Source: Anaerolineae bacterium (GTDB taxonomy: Bacteria > Chloroflexota > Anaerolineae > Caldilineales > Caldilineaceae). From it: a stretch of DNA of 64,000 nucleotides. Where the stretch lies: contig JAUIHI010000004.1 in the NCBI GenBank assembly GCA_030432295.1, positions 1 to 64,000 on the forward strand. Direction: 5' to 3'. Made by a program: the position numbers and the translations under genes. Positions 36,488 to 48,911 of the stretch are shown here, piece by piece. Under the pieces are notes generated by a model that did not search any database, had not been told where the DNA came from, and worked only from the letters and a program-made list of their open reading frames with translations. Positions within the stretch are counted from its first letter, which is position 1, and every line of letters starts with the position of its first letter.

Positions 36488-36812
36488 GAATGACCTTTCC
36501 TTTTTTGAGACCCGGCCAGCGAGCCAAAAATAGTTCGATTACTTGTTCGGGATCTGTATCCTGGACCGCATCCGCGATCATCAAGTTGGGAAAAACGTGT
36601 TGCCCATTATACCTCTGACGACGCGGGAGTGGACTATCTTACCTGAAGCCCTGCCAGGCCAGATCAAAAAAATGGCCTTTTCCGAGTGGAGCAGACCTAA
36701 ACTCAGTCGTAATCGTTCATGCCCACTCTGCCCCCCGGCCCCCAATCCTGGGAAAGTCGTCCACAATTCCCCCCAAAGTGGGGGGGGGGGCTAGGGGGGC
36801 GGCGGCGAACGA
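36488..36812. other. Intergenic region with GC hairpin
   Basis: No gene seen. 36769-36791 has CCCCCC-AAAGT-GGGGGG inside a run of eleven G, placed as a transcript end for the RibD-like gene. A second small hairpin (AGGCCA/TGGCCT with an A7 loop) lies near 36655-36685, followed by T residues on the plus strand. Confidence 0.5.
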
Positions 36813-37634
36813 TTAAACCCGTTCGTAGGAGACGAATAACTGGCCCAACCCATCCAAACCCGCCGGGTCAAAGTAAAGCGTGTTGAGTCTCATATCGACG
36901 GCCTGGGCAAAGAGCGGCCCTTCCACGATGGAGGCAAAGGGGACGCCGCCCAACAATCGGCTGGCATGGGTCAAGTAGAGCCGATCCAGCACGTTGGCGG
37001 CCAGCAGCAGGTGGACAATCTGCGGCCCGGCTGCGGAGTAGACGGTCTCGTAGCCCAACTCGGCCATCTGTCGCGCCAAACGCCCGCCTTCCACCCGCTC
37101 TTCCCCCACCACAAAGACCCGGCCTGCCTGGTCTTCGATCTCCCGCACCCGATCTGGGTCTGGCTGGGCTGTGGTAAAGACCACCACCTTACGCCCCCCG
37201 GCGGTCAGCACCTCCGGGATGGGAAAGCGCAGACTGCCGCTAATGATGGCGATGTCCGGCTGGGGCTTGAGGCCCCGCTCTTGTCGCCATGCCCGTAGGT
37301 CGGCAAAGCGGGGATCGTCCACCTGCAAGATCTCCTGGGCGCGGCCCGCTGCCCAGTCCCGCAGATAGCGCCCGCTGCTGATGATCAGATCCGCCTGGGC
37401 TGCCAACTCTTGATAGAGCCGCCAATCCCGTTCGTTGGCAGTCTGCTTGGGCACGGTCAGGCCGCGGCCATCAGCGGCGGGGACGGCAATGCGGCCATCC
37501 AAGCTGGCCACAAAATTGGCGTAGACAAAGGGCTGGCTTGGTTGCCGAGTCGCCTGACGCAGATTGTGGGCCAGATACGCGCCGGGGAAGGGTACCGGGC
37601 CGACCTGGGGAAATAGCTGCTGTAACTGATCCAT
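36813..37634 (-). CDS. RibD C-terminal/dihydrofolate reductase-fold protein
   Basis: 273 aa. FVYANFVASLDGRIAVP is the NADPH/substrate strand of the RibD_C family; DLIISSGRYLRDWAAG and VYSAAGPQIVHLLLAANVLDRLYLTHASRLLGG complete the fold (the latter split in two: AAGPQIVHLLLAANVLD and LYLTHASRLLGG). Members reduce the ribosylamino-pyrimidine in riboflavin synthesis or act on related pyrimidines. No other riboflavin gene is nearby, so the exact substrate is open. Same strand as GH63 upstream with a 54-nt gap. Confidence 0.8.
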   Translation of the reverse strand: MDQLQQLFPQVGPVPFPGAYLAHNLRQATRQPSQPFVYANFVASLDGRIAVPAADGRGLTVPKQTANERDWRLYQELAAQADLIISSGRYLRDWAAGRAQEILQVDDPRFADLRAWRQERGLKPQPDIAIISGSLRFPIPEVLTAGGRKVVVFTTAQPDPDRVREIEDQAGRVFVVGEERVEGGRLARQMAELGYETVYSAAGPQIVHLLLAANVLDRLYLTHASRLLGGVPFASIVEGPLFAQAVDMRLNTLYFDPAGLDGLGQLFVSYERV

Positions 37635-37688
37635 AAAAAAACTCCCTCTTGCTTTGCTTGACCAAGGGCTAATAAGTATTGGGCCGAC

Positions 37689-40358
<2,670 letters not shown>

Positions 40359-40494
40359 GAAACCTCCAAACGTTGGGTGAAAACCCCTGTGCTGATGGAA
40401 CCCTCTGCACAGGGATTAGAGGCGTATCAGTCTGCCTCTCCCTTTAGACGTTTCACGGGTTGAAAATCTTACCCACTTCACGAATTGCGTGTTT

Positions 40495-40875
40495 CTAAGG
40501 TGCTGCAGCTTCCAGCATAGACAGGAGAAGTTCAAACTCCTCCCGACAGTCGTTGCAGCGTTCCAAATGTTGCCAGACCAGCGGGAGGGCTTCCTCTACG
40601 TTTTCGCCCGCGATCTTCAGATCGACAAAGCGGTCAAGCTGCTCGAAACATTCGTCACAACCGATTTCAATCTGTCGGGTTGCAGCAATCGCCCGCATCA
40701 TCGACTGGACTGAGGACTGAGAGGGCATAGGTTTACCGCTCCCCCCTTTTGTTAATTTGGAGAGATATCCAGTGATCATCCGTCTGATTTTCTGGATTGA
40801 GAATGGAGATGGCATAGTTTTCGGGTCCTGTCTTCCAATGGTCTCGCCAGAGGTGTCGCGCGTAGCGGTAGCCAT
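40495..40875 (-). CDS. Anti-sigma-factor-like zinc-finger protein
   Basis: 126 aa. C-terminal half holds a ZAS-type zinc site: IGCDECFEQLDRFVDLKI then HLERCNDCREEFELLLSML (HxxxCxxC). No membrane segment. Starts 5 nt after the sigma factor stop, so probably its cognate regulator. The first ~45 residues are basic and low-conservation; translation could instead begin at MPSPFSIQ. Confidence 0.75.
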   Translation of the reverse strand: MATATRDTSGETIGRQDPKTMPSPFSIQKIRRMITGYLSKLTKGGSGKPMPSQSSVQSMMRAIAATRQIEIGCDECFEQLDRFVDLKIAGENVEEALPLVWQHLERCNDCREEFELLLSMLEAAAP

Positions 40876-40880
40876 TCGGT

Positions 40881-41501
40881 CTATGCTTCGTCGAACATGG
40901 CGAGAATTTCATCCGGCGAGAGTCCTTCGCCCATCATCCGTTTTTGTAGTCGCTTGCGGGCGTCGTGTAAAAGCTTGTAGAGAGCGTTGCGGTTGGTGCC
41001 CATGCGCACGGCGACCTCTTCCAGGGGCATTCCCCCTTGCATTACAGCCATCATCGCCTGCCGTTGCCGCTCAGTTAACTCCTCGGCGATAATATATTGA
41101 ATCTTGTCCATCATAATCCCCTGGACGGCCTTCTGCTCAGGATTCGGTGTCGGGTCGGTCAGAACGGCAGGCGTAAAGTCAGAGTCTGCTTGTCTGGTGA
41201 GCAAGTCCTGCAAAGAAACATCTCGCCAGCGTTTCCGGCGCAACTCGGAAAGTGCCACCCGCACGGCTACTTTCTGCGCCCAGGTGGTGAAACGGGCTTC
41301 ACCGCGGAAGGAAGCCAGCTCGCGCAGGATTTTTAGCAACGCGTCCTGCACGAAATCTTCCAGGTCGGCTTCGGTCACGTCGCGCTCGGTTAGCCCATAG
41401 CGAAGACCGCGCACAAGAATTATACGCAGATCGGTGATGGCTGCATTATCGGGAGGTGGTGCCAGTATTTCGCACCATTCCAGGTTGCTTCGTTCGCTCA
41501 T
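40881..41501 (-). CDS. ECF-type RNA polymerase sigma factor
   Basis: 206 aa from ATG 41501 (the frame runs 50 codons further but without family similarity). Region 2: ADLEDFVQDALLKILRELAS and FTTWAQKVAVRVALSELRRK; region 4: LTERQRQAMMAVMQGGMPLE with helix-turn-helix GTNRNALYKLLHDARKRL. Directs RNA polymerase to its own promoters, likely controlled by the zinc protein downstream. Divergent from the DUF1684 gene, a possible target. Confidence 0.87.
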   Translation of the reverse strand: MSERSNLEWCEILAPPPDNAAITDLRIILVRGLRYGLTERDVTEADLEDFVQDALLKILRELASFRGEARFTTWAQKVAVRVALSELRRKRWRDVSLQDLLTRQADSDFTPAVLTDPTPNPEQKAVQGIMMDKIQYIIAEELTERQRQAMMAVMQGGMPLEEVAVRMGTNRNALYKLLHDARKRLQKRMMGEGLSPDEILAMFDEA

Positions 41502-41730
41502 CGGCTGTGTCCACTGCAATTGGGCAAGAAAAAAATAGAATTCTGAAGCCGCTTCTCTCCTGTACCCCCTGGTTGTTCCCACAAAAATTGCGACTTTTTT
41601 CAAGGGAGCCAAGTATGCAAAGGAGAAAAGGGTAAGATGGGGAACGTTCACAGCATCTCAGAGATGATACCGGGTATTGGAAGAAAACTCAACCGGGGCC
41701 AAACGATTCGTAGCTATAAAGGGGTAACCC

Positions 41731-42237
41731 ATGACTGATCTACAGAGACACCGAGCAGAAAAAAATCGCTTCTTTACTACAGATGCACACAGCCCGCTAA
41801 CCCATGAGCAGAAGCAGCACTTCAAAGGTCTGCACTACTTTTCCGAAAACCCGGCTCTGCGTCTGACGGTCAGTGTCGAAAAAGACCCGCATCAGCAATC
41901 AATTCAGATGAAGACGACGACGGGCGATGTCCAGACCTTCGTCCGTTATGGGCGTATCCGTTTCGACGCAGGCAGCCAGGAGGTCGCGCTGACCATCTTT
42001 GCCAACCGCAACGGTTTTTTTCTGCCATTTGCCGATAGCTTGGCCGGGAAAGAAACCTACGGAGCCGGGCGCTATCTCGACCTGCATCTGGTTGGCAACG
42101 ACACCTTCCTCGTCGATTTCAACGACGCCTACAATCCCTACTGCGCTTATAATGACGCCTGGTCCTGCCCCATCACCCCGGCAGAGAATCGGCTGAAGGT
42201 AGTGATTCGGGCAGGAGAAAAGATATACCATCAGTAG
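41731..42237 (+). CDS. DUF1684 family protein
   Basis: 168 aa, AAGGGG 8 nt before the ATG. HRAEKNRFFTTDAHSPLT and KGLHYFSENPALRLTV at the N-terminus and AGRYLDLHLVG, FNDAYNPYCAYNDAWSCPIT, PAENRLKVVIRAGEK match DUF1684 (beta-rich, with the conserved PYCAYN-x-x-WSCP-x-PP/NRL core). Function not established. No signal peptide. Confidence 0.88.
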   Translation: MTDLQRHRAEKNRFFTTDAHSPLTHEQKQHFKGLHYFSENPALRLTVSVEKDPHQQSIQMKTTTGDVQTFVRYGRIRFDAGSQEVALTIFANRNGFFLPFADSLAGKETYGAGRYLDLHLVGNDTFLVDFNDAYNPYCAYNDAWSCPITPAENRLKVVIRAGEKIYHQ

Positions 42238-42319
42238 TACAACGCTGTCAGACATCTTTTGATCTTGTCAGGCTATGATGTAATCATAATCGTTCCCAAT
42301 AGAAAAGTCCAGCAATACA

Positions 42320-42365
42320 GAGGTGTTCCTACCTCTCAAGCAAGTTGAGCAAGTAGGAATACCTC
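42320..42365. repeat. Inverted repeat with nested stem
   Basis: Arms GAGGTGTTCCTAC and GTAGGAATACCTC (one mismatch) enclose a second stem CTCAA/TTGAG. Lies 80 nt after the DUF1684 stop, so could end that transcript. The rest of 42238-42603 holds no gene. Confidence 0.6.
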
Positions 42366-42558
42366 GTCTGCAAAGACTTTTGGTACGATTGGAATCAGGA
42401 CGAAATCGGTAATTGATAGCGAGGTTGTGCACGGATATACGGTGCACACATCACCCCTTACTATCCGTAGTTTGCCGGGTGCGCAGGTAACGGGTCGCCG
42501 ACCCTACTATCGGCCTGCGCTCAATGCGCGGCGGCGCAGGATAACACACAGTAGACAG

Positions 42559-42591
42559 CGCTCTATTCAGGCGAGTGACCTGAATAGAGCG
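42559..42591 (-). terminator. Hairpin after zwf
   Basis: Perfect 13-bp stem CGCTCTATTCAGG/CCTGAATAGAGCG, 7-nt loop, 12 nt beyond the zwf stop. No U-tract on the minus strand, so termination is probable rather than certain. Confidence 0.6.
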
Positions 42592-42603
42592 AGAAATACA
42601 CGC

Positions 42604-44079
42604 CTATTCTGGTTCCTCCGAATGTGTGCAGCCATGCTGCCAGGCGCGGCCATCGCGTCCCAGCAGATCGTCCGCTTCCGCCGGCCCCCAACTGCCCGGA
42701 TCGTACGTAGCCAGGGGCGCGTCATCCGTCTGCCAGGCCGCCAGGATCGGATCCAGCAGCCGCCAGGCCAGTTCGGCCCGGTCGCCCCGGGTGAAGAGCG
42801 AGGCGTCGCCGTGCAGGGCATCCAGGAGTAGCCGCTCGTAGGCTTCGGGGATAGGGTTGGTCCCAAACGTATCCCGATAGTGAAAGGCCAGGTTCACCGT
42901 GTGCATGGCAGCCACCGTGTCGGGCACCTTGGCCTGGGAGCGCAGGTGAATACCCTCATCCGGCTGCAAACAGAGGGTGAGGAGGTTTGGCTCGATCGAC
43001 TGTTCCGCGGCCAGGGGGAACATCAGGTGCGGCGGACGTTTGAACTGAATCGTAATCTCACTGGCCTTGCTGGCCAGCCGTTTGCCAGACCGCAGATAGA
43101 AGGGCACGCCCTGCCAGCGCCAGTTGTCGATGGCAAAGCGGATAGCCGCGTAGGTCTCGGTCTGGGAGTCGGGGGCGACGCCCTTTTCGGTACGATAGCC
43201 CTGATACTGCGCCCGCACAGTGCTTTCCGCCGCCTCTTCTGACCGGATGGGACGCACGGCCTTCAACACCTTCACCTTCTCCTCGCGTAGGGCCTCGGCG
43301 TCAAAAGAGGCTGGCGGCTCCATTGCCACCAGGGAGAGAAGCTGCAGGACGTGATTTTGGAACATATCCCGCAACACACCTACGCCGTCGTAGTAGCCCG
43401 CCCGGCTGCCCACGCCCACCGTCTCGGACACAGTAATCTGCACGTGATCGATGTAGTTGCGATTCCACAGCGGCTCGTAAATCGTATTGGCAAAGCGGGA
43501 AACGAGGATATTCTGCACCGTCTCTTTGCCCAGGTAGTGATCGATGCGGTATATCTGCGCTTCGTCCAACACCTGATGGATGGAATGGTTGAGATTGCGC
43601 GCCGAGGATTCATCGTGGCCGAAAGGCTTTTCAATGATCACCCGCCGCCAGCCTTCGTCTTGGGTAGACAGCCCTGCCGCGCCCAGGTTGTCCACAATCT
43701 CGGCATAGAATTTGGGTGGCGTAGCCAGATAGTAGAGCCGGTTGGCGGGGCCGCCCTCCACCGCGGCCAGCTTCTGCGCCAATTGGGTATAAGCGTTGGG
43801 ATCGCCGAAGTTCCCAGTCACATATCCCAGCCGGGGGGCAAATTCATCCCACTCTGGTTGGGTGTAGGAATATCCTGTGAATTGTTCCACGCCGGTCTGG
43901 GCTGCATCCCGAAACGACTGATCGTCCCAGGGGCTGGAGGCCAGACCAACGATCTGGAAATTCCCGGGCAGCCGCCCCTTGCGGCAGAGATTGAAGAGAC
44001 CTGGCAGCAGCTTGCGCTGGGAGAGATCGCCCGACGCGCCAAAGATCACAATCGTTGTGTTGGATTCGGATGCGGTCAT
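42604..44079 (-). CDS. zwf: Glucose-6-phosphate 1-dehydrogenase
   Basis: 491 aa, standard length. NADP motif IVIFGASGDLSQRKLLPGLF at the N-terminus, substrate/active-site RIDHYLGKETVQN with the catalytic His, and structural-cofactor region RSGKRLASKASEITIQFKRP. Oxidises glucose 6-phosphate to 6-phosphogluconolactone, first step of the oxidative pentose phosphate pathway. Gnd lies 3 nt upstream on the same strand and pgl is at the right edge of the window, giving the whole oxidative branch. Confidence 0.97.
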   Translation of the reverse strand: MTASESNTTIVIFGASGDLSQRKLLPGLFNLCRKGRLPGNFQIVGLASSPWDDQSFRDAAQTGVEQFTGYSYTQPEWDEFAPRLGYVTGNFGDPNAYTQLAQKLAAVEGGPANRLYYLATPPKFYAEIVDNLGAAGLSTQDEGWRRVIIEKPFGHDESSARNLNHSIHQVLDEAQIYRIDHYLGKETVQNILVSRFANTIYEPLWNRNYIDHVQITVSETVGVGSRAGYYDGVGVLRDMFQNHVLQLLSLVAMEPPASFDAEALREEKVKVLKAVRPIRSEEAAESTVRAQYQGYRTEKGVAPDSQTETYAAIRFAIDNWRWQGVPFYLRSGKRLASKASEITIQFKRPPHLMFPLAAEQSIEPNLLTLCLQPDEGIHLRSQAKVPDTVAAMHTVNLAFHYRDTFGTNPIPEAYERLLLDALHGDASLFTRGDRAELAWRLLDPILAAWQTDDAPLATYDPGSWGPAEADDLLGRDGRAWQHGCTHSEEPE

Positions 44080-44082
44080 TGG

Positions 44083-44991
44083 CTAGGCTTCCTTCTTGAC
44101 GGCGTGGCCGCCGAACTGGTTGCGCATGGCGGACAATAGTTTGTCGGAAAAAGGCGCTTCGTCCCGCGAGCGCAGACGGCGTTGCAGGGCCATTGTGATC
44201 ACCGGCGCGGCCACGTCCAGGTCCACGGCCTCAAAGACTGTCCAGCGTCCTTCGCCCGAATCGGGAACCCAGGCTTTGATAGTAGAGAGTTCTTCGTCCG
44301 CGGCCAGGGCGTTGGCGGTCAGATCCAGCAGCCAGGAGCGGACGACACTGCCGTAGCGCCATATCTCGGCGATCTGGTGCAGGCTGAGGCCGAACTCCTT
44401 CTTGGCTTTCATGATCTCGAACCCTTCGGCATAGGCCTGCATCATCCCATACTCTATGCCGTTGTGGATCATCTTGACAAAGTGGCCCGACCCAGCCGGC
44501 CCCACCCGACCCCAGCCCTGGTCAGCCGCCGGGGCCAGCGTCTCCAAGATTGGCCGCAGTCTCTCGACGGCCTGTTCGTCGCCCCCCACCATCATGCTGT
44601 AGCCCTCGGCCAGTCCCCAGACGCCGCCACTGGTACCTACATCGACAAAGTTGATGCCCCGTTCTTTCAACGCAGCTGCCCGGCGTACCGAGTCCTTGTA
44701 ATTGCTGTTACCTCCATCGATAATCGTGTCTCCTGGAGAAAACAGGTCCGCCACGGCGTTGATCGTGGCTTCGGTGGGGTTGCCAGAGGGAACCATCACC
44801 CAGGCTACACGTGGGCCCGACAGTATTGTGGCCACTTCGTCGAGAGTGCGCGCACCTGTGGCACCCGCAGCTTCGGCGGCCTGGATGGCAGTCTCGTTGA
44901 GATCGTAGGCGACCAACTGGTGGCCGCCGTTCAGTAAACGTTGGGCCATATTGGCCCCCATCTTACCCAAGCCGATCATGGCAAGTCTCAT
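44083..44991 (-). CDS. gnd: 6-phosphogluconate dehydrogenase (decarboxylating), short type
   Basis: 302 aa, the short GndA/YqeC-type form. Nucleotide motif AMIGLGKMGANMAQRL, substrate loops IIDGGNSNYKDS and DVGTSGGVWGL, and catalytic KMIHNGIEYGMMQAYAEGF with Lys and Glu. The short form usually prefers NAD. Makes ribulose 5-phosphate for RpiA. The stop is 3 nt before the zwf start, so gnd-zwf are one unit. Confidence 0.96.
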   Translation of the reverse strand: MRLAMIGLGKMGANMAQRLLNGGHQLVAYDLNETAIQAAEAAGATGARTLDEVATILSGPRVAWVMVPSGNPTEATINAVADLFSPGDTIIDGGNSNYKDSVRRAAALKERGINFVDVGTSGGVWGLAEGYSMMVGGDEQAVERLRPILETLAPAADQGWGRVGPAGSGHFVKMIHNGIEYGMMQAYAEGFEIMKAKKEFGLSLHQIAEIWRYGSVVRSWLLDLTANALAADEELSTIKAWVPDSGEGRWTVFEAVDLDVAAPVITMALQRRLRSRDEAPFSDKLLSAMRNQFGGHAVKKEA

Positions 44992-45040
44992 AATTTGATT
45001 TTCCTTTCGTCGGAGTGCGGTTTGAAATTTGGCTCAGTGA

Positions 45041-45232
45041 TTATGGTGGTTCAAGGTCTACGGTGATGGTCCACACACCGCCGCTGACGCGGCTGAGCGG
45101 ATGGGATCGGGTGTTCCAGTCATTGAAATCTCCCACGAGCGTGATTCTGTCCGCCCAAATGCTGTTGGGCAAGCTGAAGGTGACCCGCGCCGTGATTTTC
45201 CCTTCGATCTCAACAAACGTCTTGCAGATCAT
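45041..45232 (-). CDS. Truncated glycogen-binding (CBM48/isoamylase-N-like) protein
   Basis: 63 aa from ATG 45232 (AAGGAG 9 nt upstream; an upstream ATG overlaps the rpiA stop). TFVEIEGKITARVTFSLP and ITLVGDFNDWNTRSHPLSR are the start of a CBM48-type domain as in the 98-aa protein at 62440, but the text stops at VDLEPP where the second half (RFLLDDDRW-type) should follow. Probably a 3'-deleted gene rather than a functional short form. Confidence 0.65.
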   Translation of the reverse strand: MICKTFVEIEGKITARVTFSLPNSIWADRITLVGDFNDWNTRSHPLSRVSGGVWTITVDLEPP

Positions 45233-45249
45233 TATCCCCTTCTCCTTCG

Positions 45250-46169
<920 letters not shown>

Positions 46170-46172
46170 CGC

Positions 46173-46910
46173 TTACGCCTCCGCCGCCATCAATGCCTGG
46201 GCCACAGCAGGGAGCTGAACCGGATCGTCCACAATCCAGCGCTCGTCCAGAAGACGCCCATTGTGCAGTGCCTCATCGGTGAATGGCGTGCTGACGGCGA
46301 TCACATGCATGCCCGCGGCCAGGGCTGCTTTGACCCCACTGGGCGAGTCTTCGATCACCAGACATTCGGTTGGCGGCACGCCCAATTCACGGGCCACCAG
46401 CCGATAGATTTCCGGGTCTGGTTTGCCGTGTTCTACGTCGTCCCGGCTGGCGACAAAATCGAACTGGTCGTGCAGGTTCAGGACATCCAATACCCGTTGC
46501 ACCTGCCCACAGTAGGACATCGTAGCCAGCCCTACCTGACACCTGGCCAGCCGGGCGGCACGCAGCAGATTCACCGCGTGGGGCCACTGGTTGCGGCGCA
46601 GCACATCCGGATCGGCTAGCATGGCTTCGTAGTGGCGCAGGCGCACATGAATGTAGGCCTGCCAGGGTGTGTCTACGCCAAACGCTGCCATACGTTTGGC
46701 CGCGGCAGAGGCCAGGTCAAAACGCTCGACCAGCGTTTGCGCCACTTCGCTGCGGGAAAGACCGACGACATCCCGGAAAGCAGTCATCACATCTGTCTCG
46801 GTCACAGCGTCCGGTCGCAATTCCACCGCGGCCTGGGCGTAAGAAATCGCCTTCAGACGCTCGGTCTGTACCAGCGTGCCGTCCAGGTCGAAAATCATCG
46901 CTTGAATCAT
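46173..46910 (-). CDS. HAD-superfamily hydrolase (phosphoglucomutase/phosphatase-like)
   Basis: 245 aa. Motif I FDLDGTLVQTE at 7-17, motif II in GLATMSYCG, motif III Lys in HGKPDPEIYRLVA and motif IV VIEDSPSGVKAALAAGM: subfamily IA with a helical cap, similar to beta-phosphoglucomutase and sugar-phosphate phosphatases. Ends 3 nt before rpiA starts, so the two were co-transcribed; the substrate is probably a sugar phosphate. Confidence 0.9.
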   Translation of the reverse strand: MIQAMIFDLDGTLVQTERLKAISYAQAAVELRPDAVTETDVMTAFRDVVGLSRSEVAQTLVERFDLASAAAKRMAAFGVDTPWQAYIHVRLRHYEAMLADPDVLRRNQWPHAVNLLRAARLARCQVGLATMSYCGQVQRVLDVLNLHDQFDFVASRDDVEHGKPDPEIYRLVARELGVPPTECLVIEDSPSGVKAALAAGMHVIAVSTPFTDEALHNGRLLDERWIVDDPVQLPAVAQALMAAEA

Positions 46911-46970
46911 TGTGGTTCCTCCGGATTTGTTGGGGCGTCCGCTCGCGGTGAGGGCAAAGCGGCTTCGCGA

Positions 46971-47026
46971 CTGGTGAACAACGGAGGGCCCGATATATGC
47001 TTCTCCTGCCCTCCGTTGTTCACCAG
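46971..47026 (-). terminator. Long hairpin after the LysM protein gene
   Basis: Perfect 19-bp stem (CTGGTGAACAACGGAGGGC and its inverse) with an 18-nt loop, 16 nt beyond the stop at 47042. The 144-bp gap also precedes the HAD gene, whose promoter would have to lie in or after it. Confidence 0.7.
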
Positions 47027-47041
47027 CAATCTTTGCACCGG

Positions 47042-48745
47042 CTACTGAGGCAGTACGAAGCGCTGTCCGGGCCGGATCAGCCTGGGGTTGTCGCCAATGA
47101 CAGCCATGTTCAGGCTGTACAGTTCGGGCCAGCGGGAGCCGTTGCTCAGCAATTCGCTGGCGATCTTATAGAGCGAGTCGCTGGGTGCAACCACGTAGTT
47201 CGCGCCCTGAACCGCGGCGGAACCGCCGGTGACAGGCAACATTTCGGGCGGCGCAGCGGTTACATTGATAACCGGGAAGCCATCCACTTCGTCGTTGTGG
47301 AACCAGATGAACTCGTTGGCAGCGTGCATGGCACCGGCGGAGTCGAAGCGGGCGTTGGTGACGCTCCACTGGCTGCCGTCCCAGGTCACTTCTGCGGCGA
47401 AGACGGGGGCGATACCAAACTCACCACCGGCCATGGGCGGCATGGCCAGACCGGGATAGGCGTAGTAGATGTCCGGGTCTTCTTGCTCGAAAGCATCCTT
47501 GGCCACGTTTTTGGGCGGCGCAGACTGCTGCATCCCGCTCAGGTTGATCGCGCTTTGGAAGAAGTCGGTAAAGATGGCCTCGGCCTGCGCCTGGTTCACG
47601 GCGTCACCGGCGAAGAGCTTCAGGCTGTTCAACGCACCCAGGATGACACCGATATCGTCGATGGTGTAGACGCTCTGGCTGTTGAAGACACCGTGGGGGG
47701 CGTCGAAATCAGTCGCCAGATCGCCGAATTGTTGAGCGGCGGAGTCCAAGTGCTGGCTGTTGCCCCCCACCCGATAGGCTTCGATCAGCCCGCGGATGGC
47801 TGCGGCCCGGTCCACGGCCACGGTCGGGGCTTCTGCGACCAGGGCATCCCCAACCTGGCTGATTAGGGCCACAGCCTGGCTGGCGTTGGCGCTGTTGCCC
47901 GTGTGGGCGGCATACCAGGTCAACGACTGTAGGGCCAGCGAGAGTTCGGAAACGCCCCTGGGGGTGCTGCTGCTTAGGACGGCAAACAGATCATCGGCGG
48001 CGGCCTGGAACATGGCGGCGGCGGCGGGATCGGCGTAGCGATTGGTTTCGCTGTGCAACATCGCCGGAGCGCTCAACACCGCGCCCAGGTCGGTCAGGGC
48101 TTCCAACATCACCCATTGGCCGTCAGCGTCCACCACGCCGTCGCTGTTGGCATATAGACCCTGCTCGTTGTGCATATTTTTCAGCGCATACTGGCCCTGC
48201 ATCTTGGCCTCGGCCATCAACACCTGGCCAATGAAACGCCATTGGGCGCCAAAGTTGTCCGTGGGCGTGCCAAAGTGAAAGTCAACATGGAACTGTCGGC
48301 CCCATTCGGCGGCCTTGATTATGGTCCAGCCCATGGAGCCAGTGGTGACCGTCTTGTCGAAGGTAGTCGGGTCCCAGCTTTGGGTGGCGAAGTCATCCAC
48401 ATTCATCATCTGGGTGTAGTGGGGGTCGCCGCTGGCATAGACGGACTGCAACAGGGTGGGATTCATGGGCGGCATGGCCGTGTCCCCGTCGTTGGGGTCG
48501 GCATCCGCCATCTGGATCATCTGCTGCATCATGGCCATATCGGGCATAAACGAATCGCCCAGACCCGATCGCGTCATCAGGTTGCCCATGTTATAGCGGG
48601 AGTACCAATAGCCTTCTTCTTCGGCGGCCGTGCCATTGAAGTCCGGGTTGCCCCCGGCCAGAACGGGTTCCTGGGCAAAGGCAGCCGTCGGGATGAGCAG
48701 ACTCAAAACAATGAGCAGGCTTAAAAACAGGTTGAGCTTTCGCAT
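47042..48745 (-). CDS. Secreted protein with C-terminal LysM domain
   Basis: 567 aa from ATG 48745 (AAGGATGATAGCACA upstream). Signal peptide LNLFLSLLIVLSLLIPTAAF with cleavage after AFA. A large middle region, predicted helical (YALKNMHNEQGLY, FQAAADDLFAVL, AIRGLIEAYRVGGNSQHL), resembles an (alpha/alpha) repeat architecture. The last 50 residues are a LysM module: YVVAPSDSLYKIASELLSNG and IRPGQRFVLPQ, which binds peptidoglycan or related glycans. Function otherwise unknown; monocistronic with its own hairpin terminator. Confidence 0.82.
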   Translation of the reverse strand: MRKLNLFLSLLIVLSLLIPTAAFAQEPVLAGGNPDFNGTAAEEEGYWYSRYNMGNLMTRSGLGDSFMPDMAMMQQMIQMADADPNDGDTAMPPMNPTLLQSVYASGDPHYTQMMNVDDFATQSWDPTTFDKTVTTGSMGWTIIKAAEWGRQFHVDFHFGTPTDNFGAQWRFIGQVLMAEAKMQGQYALKNMHNEQGLYANSDGVVDADGQWVMLEALTDLGAVLSAPAMLHSETNRYADPAAAAMFQAAADDLFAVLSSSTPRGVSELSLALQSLTWYAAHTGNSANASQAVALISQVGDALVAEAPTVAVDRAAAIRGLIEAYRVGGNSQHLDSAAQQFGDLATDFDAPHGVFNSQSVYTIDDIGVILGALNSLKLFAGDAVNQAQAEAIFTDFFQSAINLSGMQQSAPPKNVAKDAFEQEDPDIYYAYPGLAMPPMAGGEFGIAPVFAAEVTWDGSQWSVTNARFDSAGAMHAANEFIWFHNDEVDGFPVINVTAAPPEMLPVTGGSAAVQGANYVVAPSDSLYKIASELLSNGSRWPELYSLNMAVIGDNPRLIRPGQRFVLPQ

Positions 48746-48911
48746 TGTGCTATCATCCTTGATGAACTGAGTGGATTCTGTGATGCTGACTGGCCATACT
48801 CCTATAGACGCAGCATATCCGGAATGTCTTACCGTGACACGCAAAAGATGTTTAAGTGTTCAGGTTCATTGGATTGGGGGTATTCAAAATCAAATGACAT
48901 CTGGTAACCGG

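Noticed and set aside
36781-36791. Run of eleven G as a phase-variable tract
   Set aside because: It lies downstream of a gene and outside any reading frame or promoter; more likely part of a hairpin.
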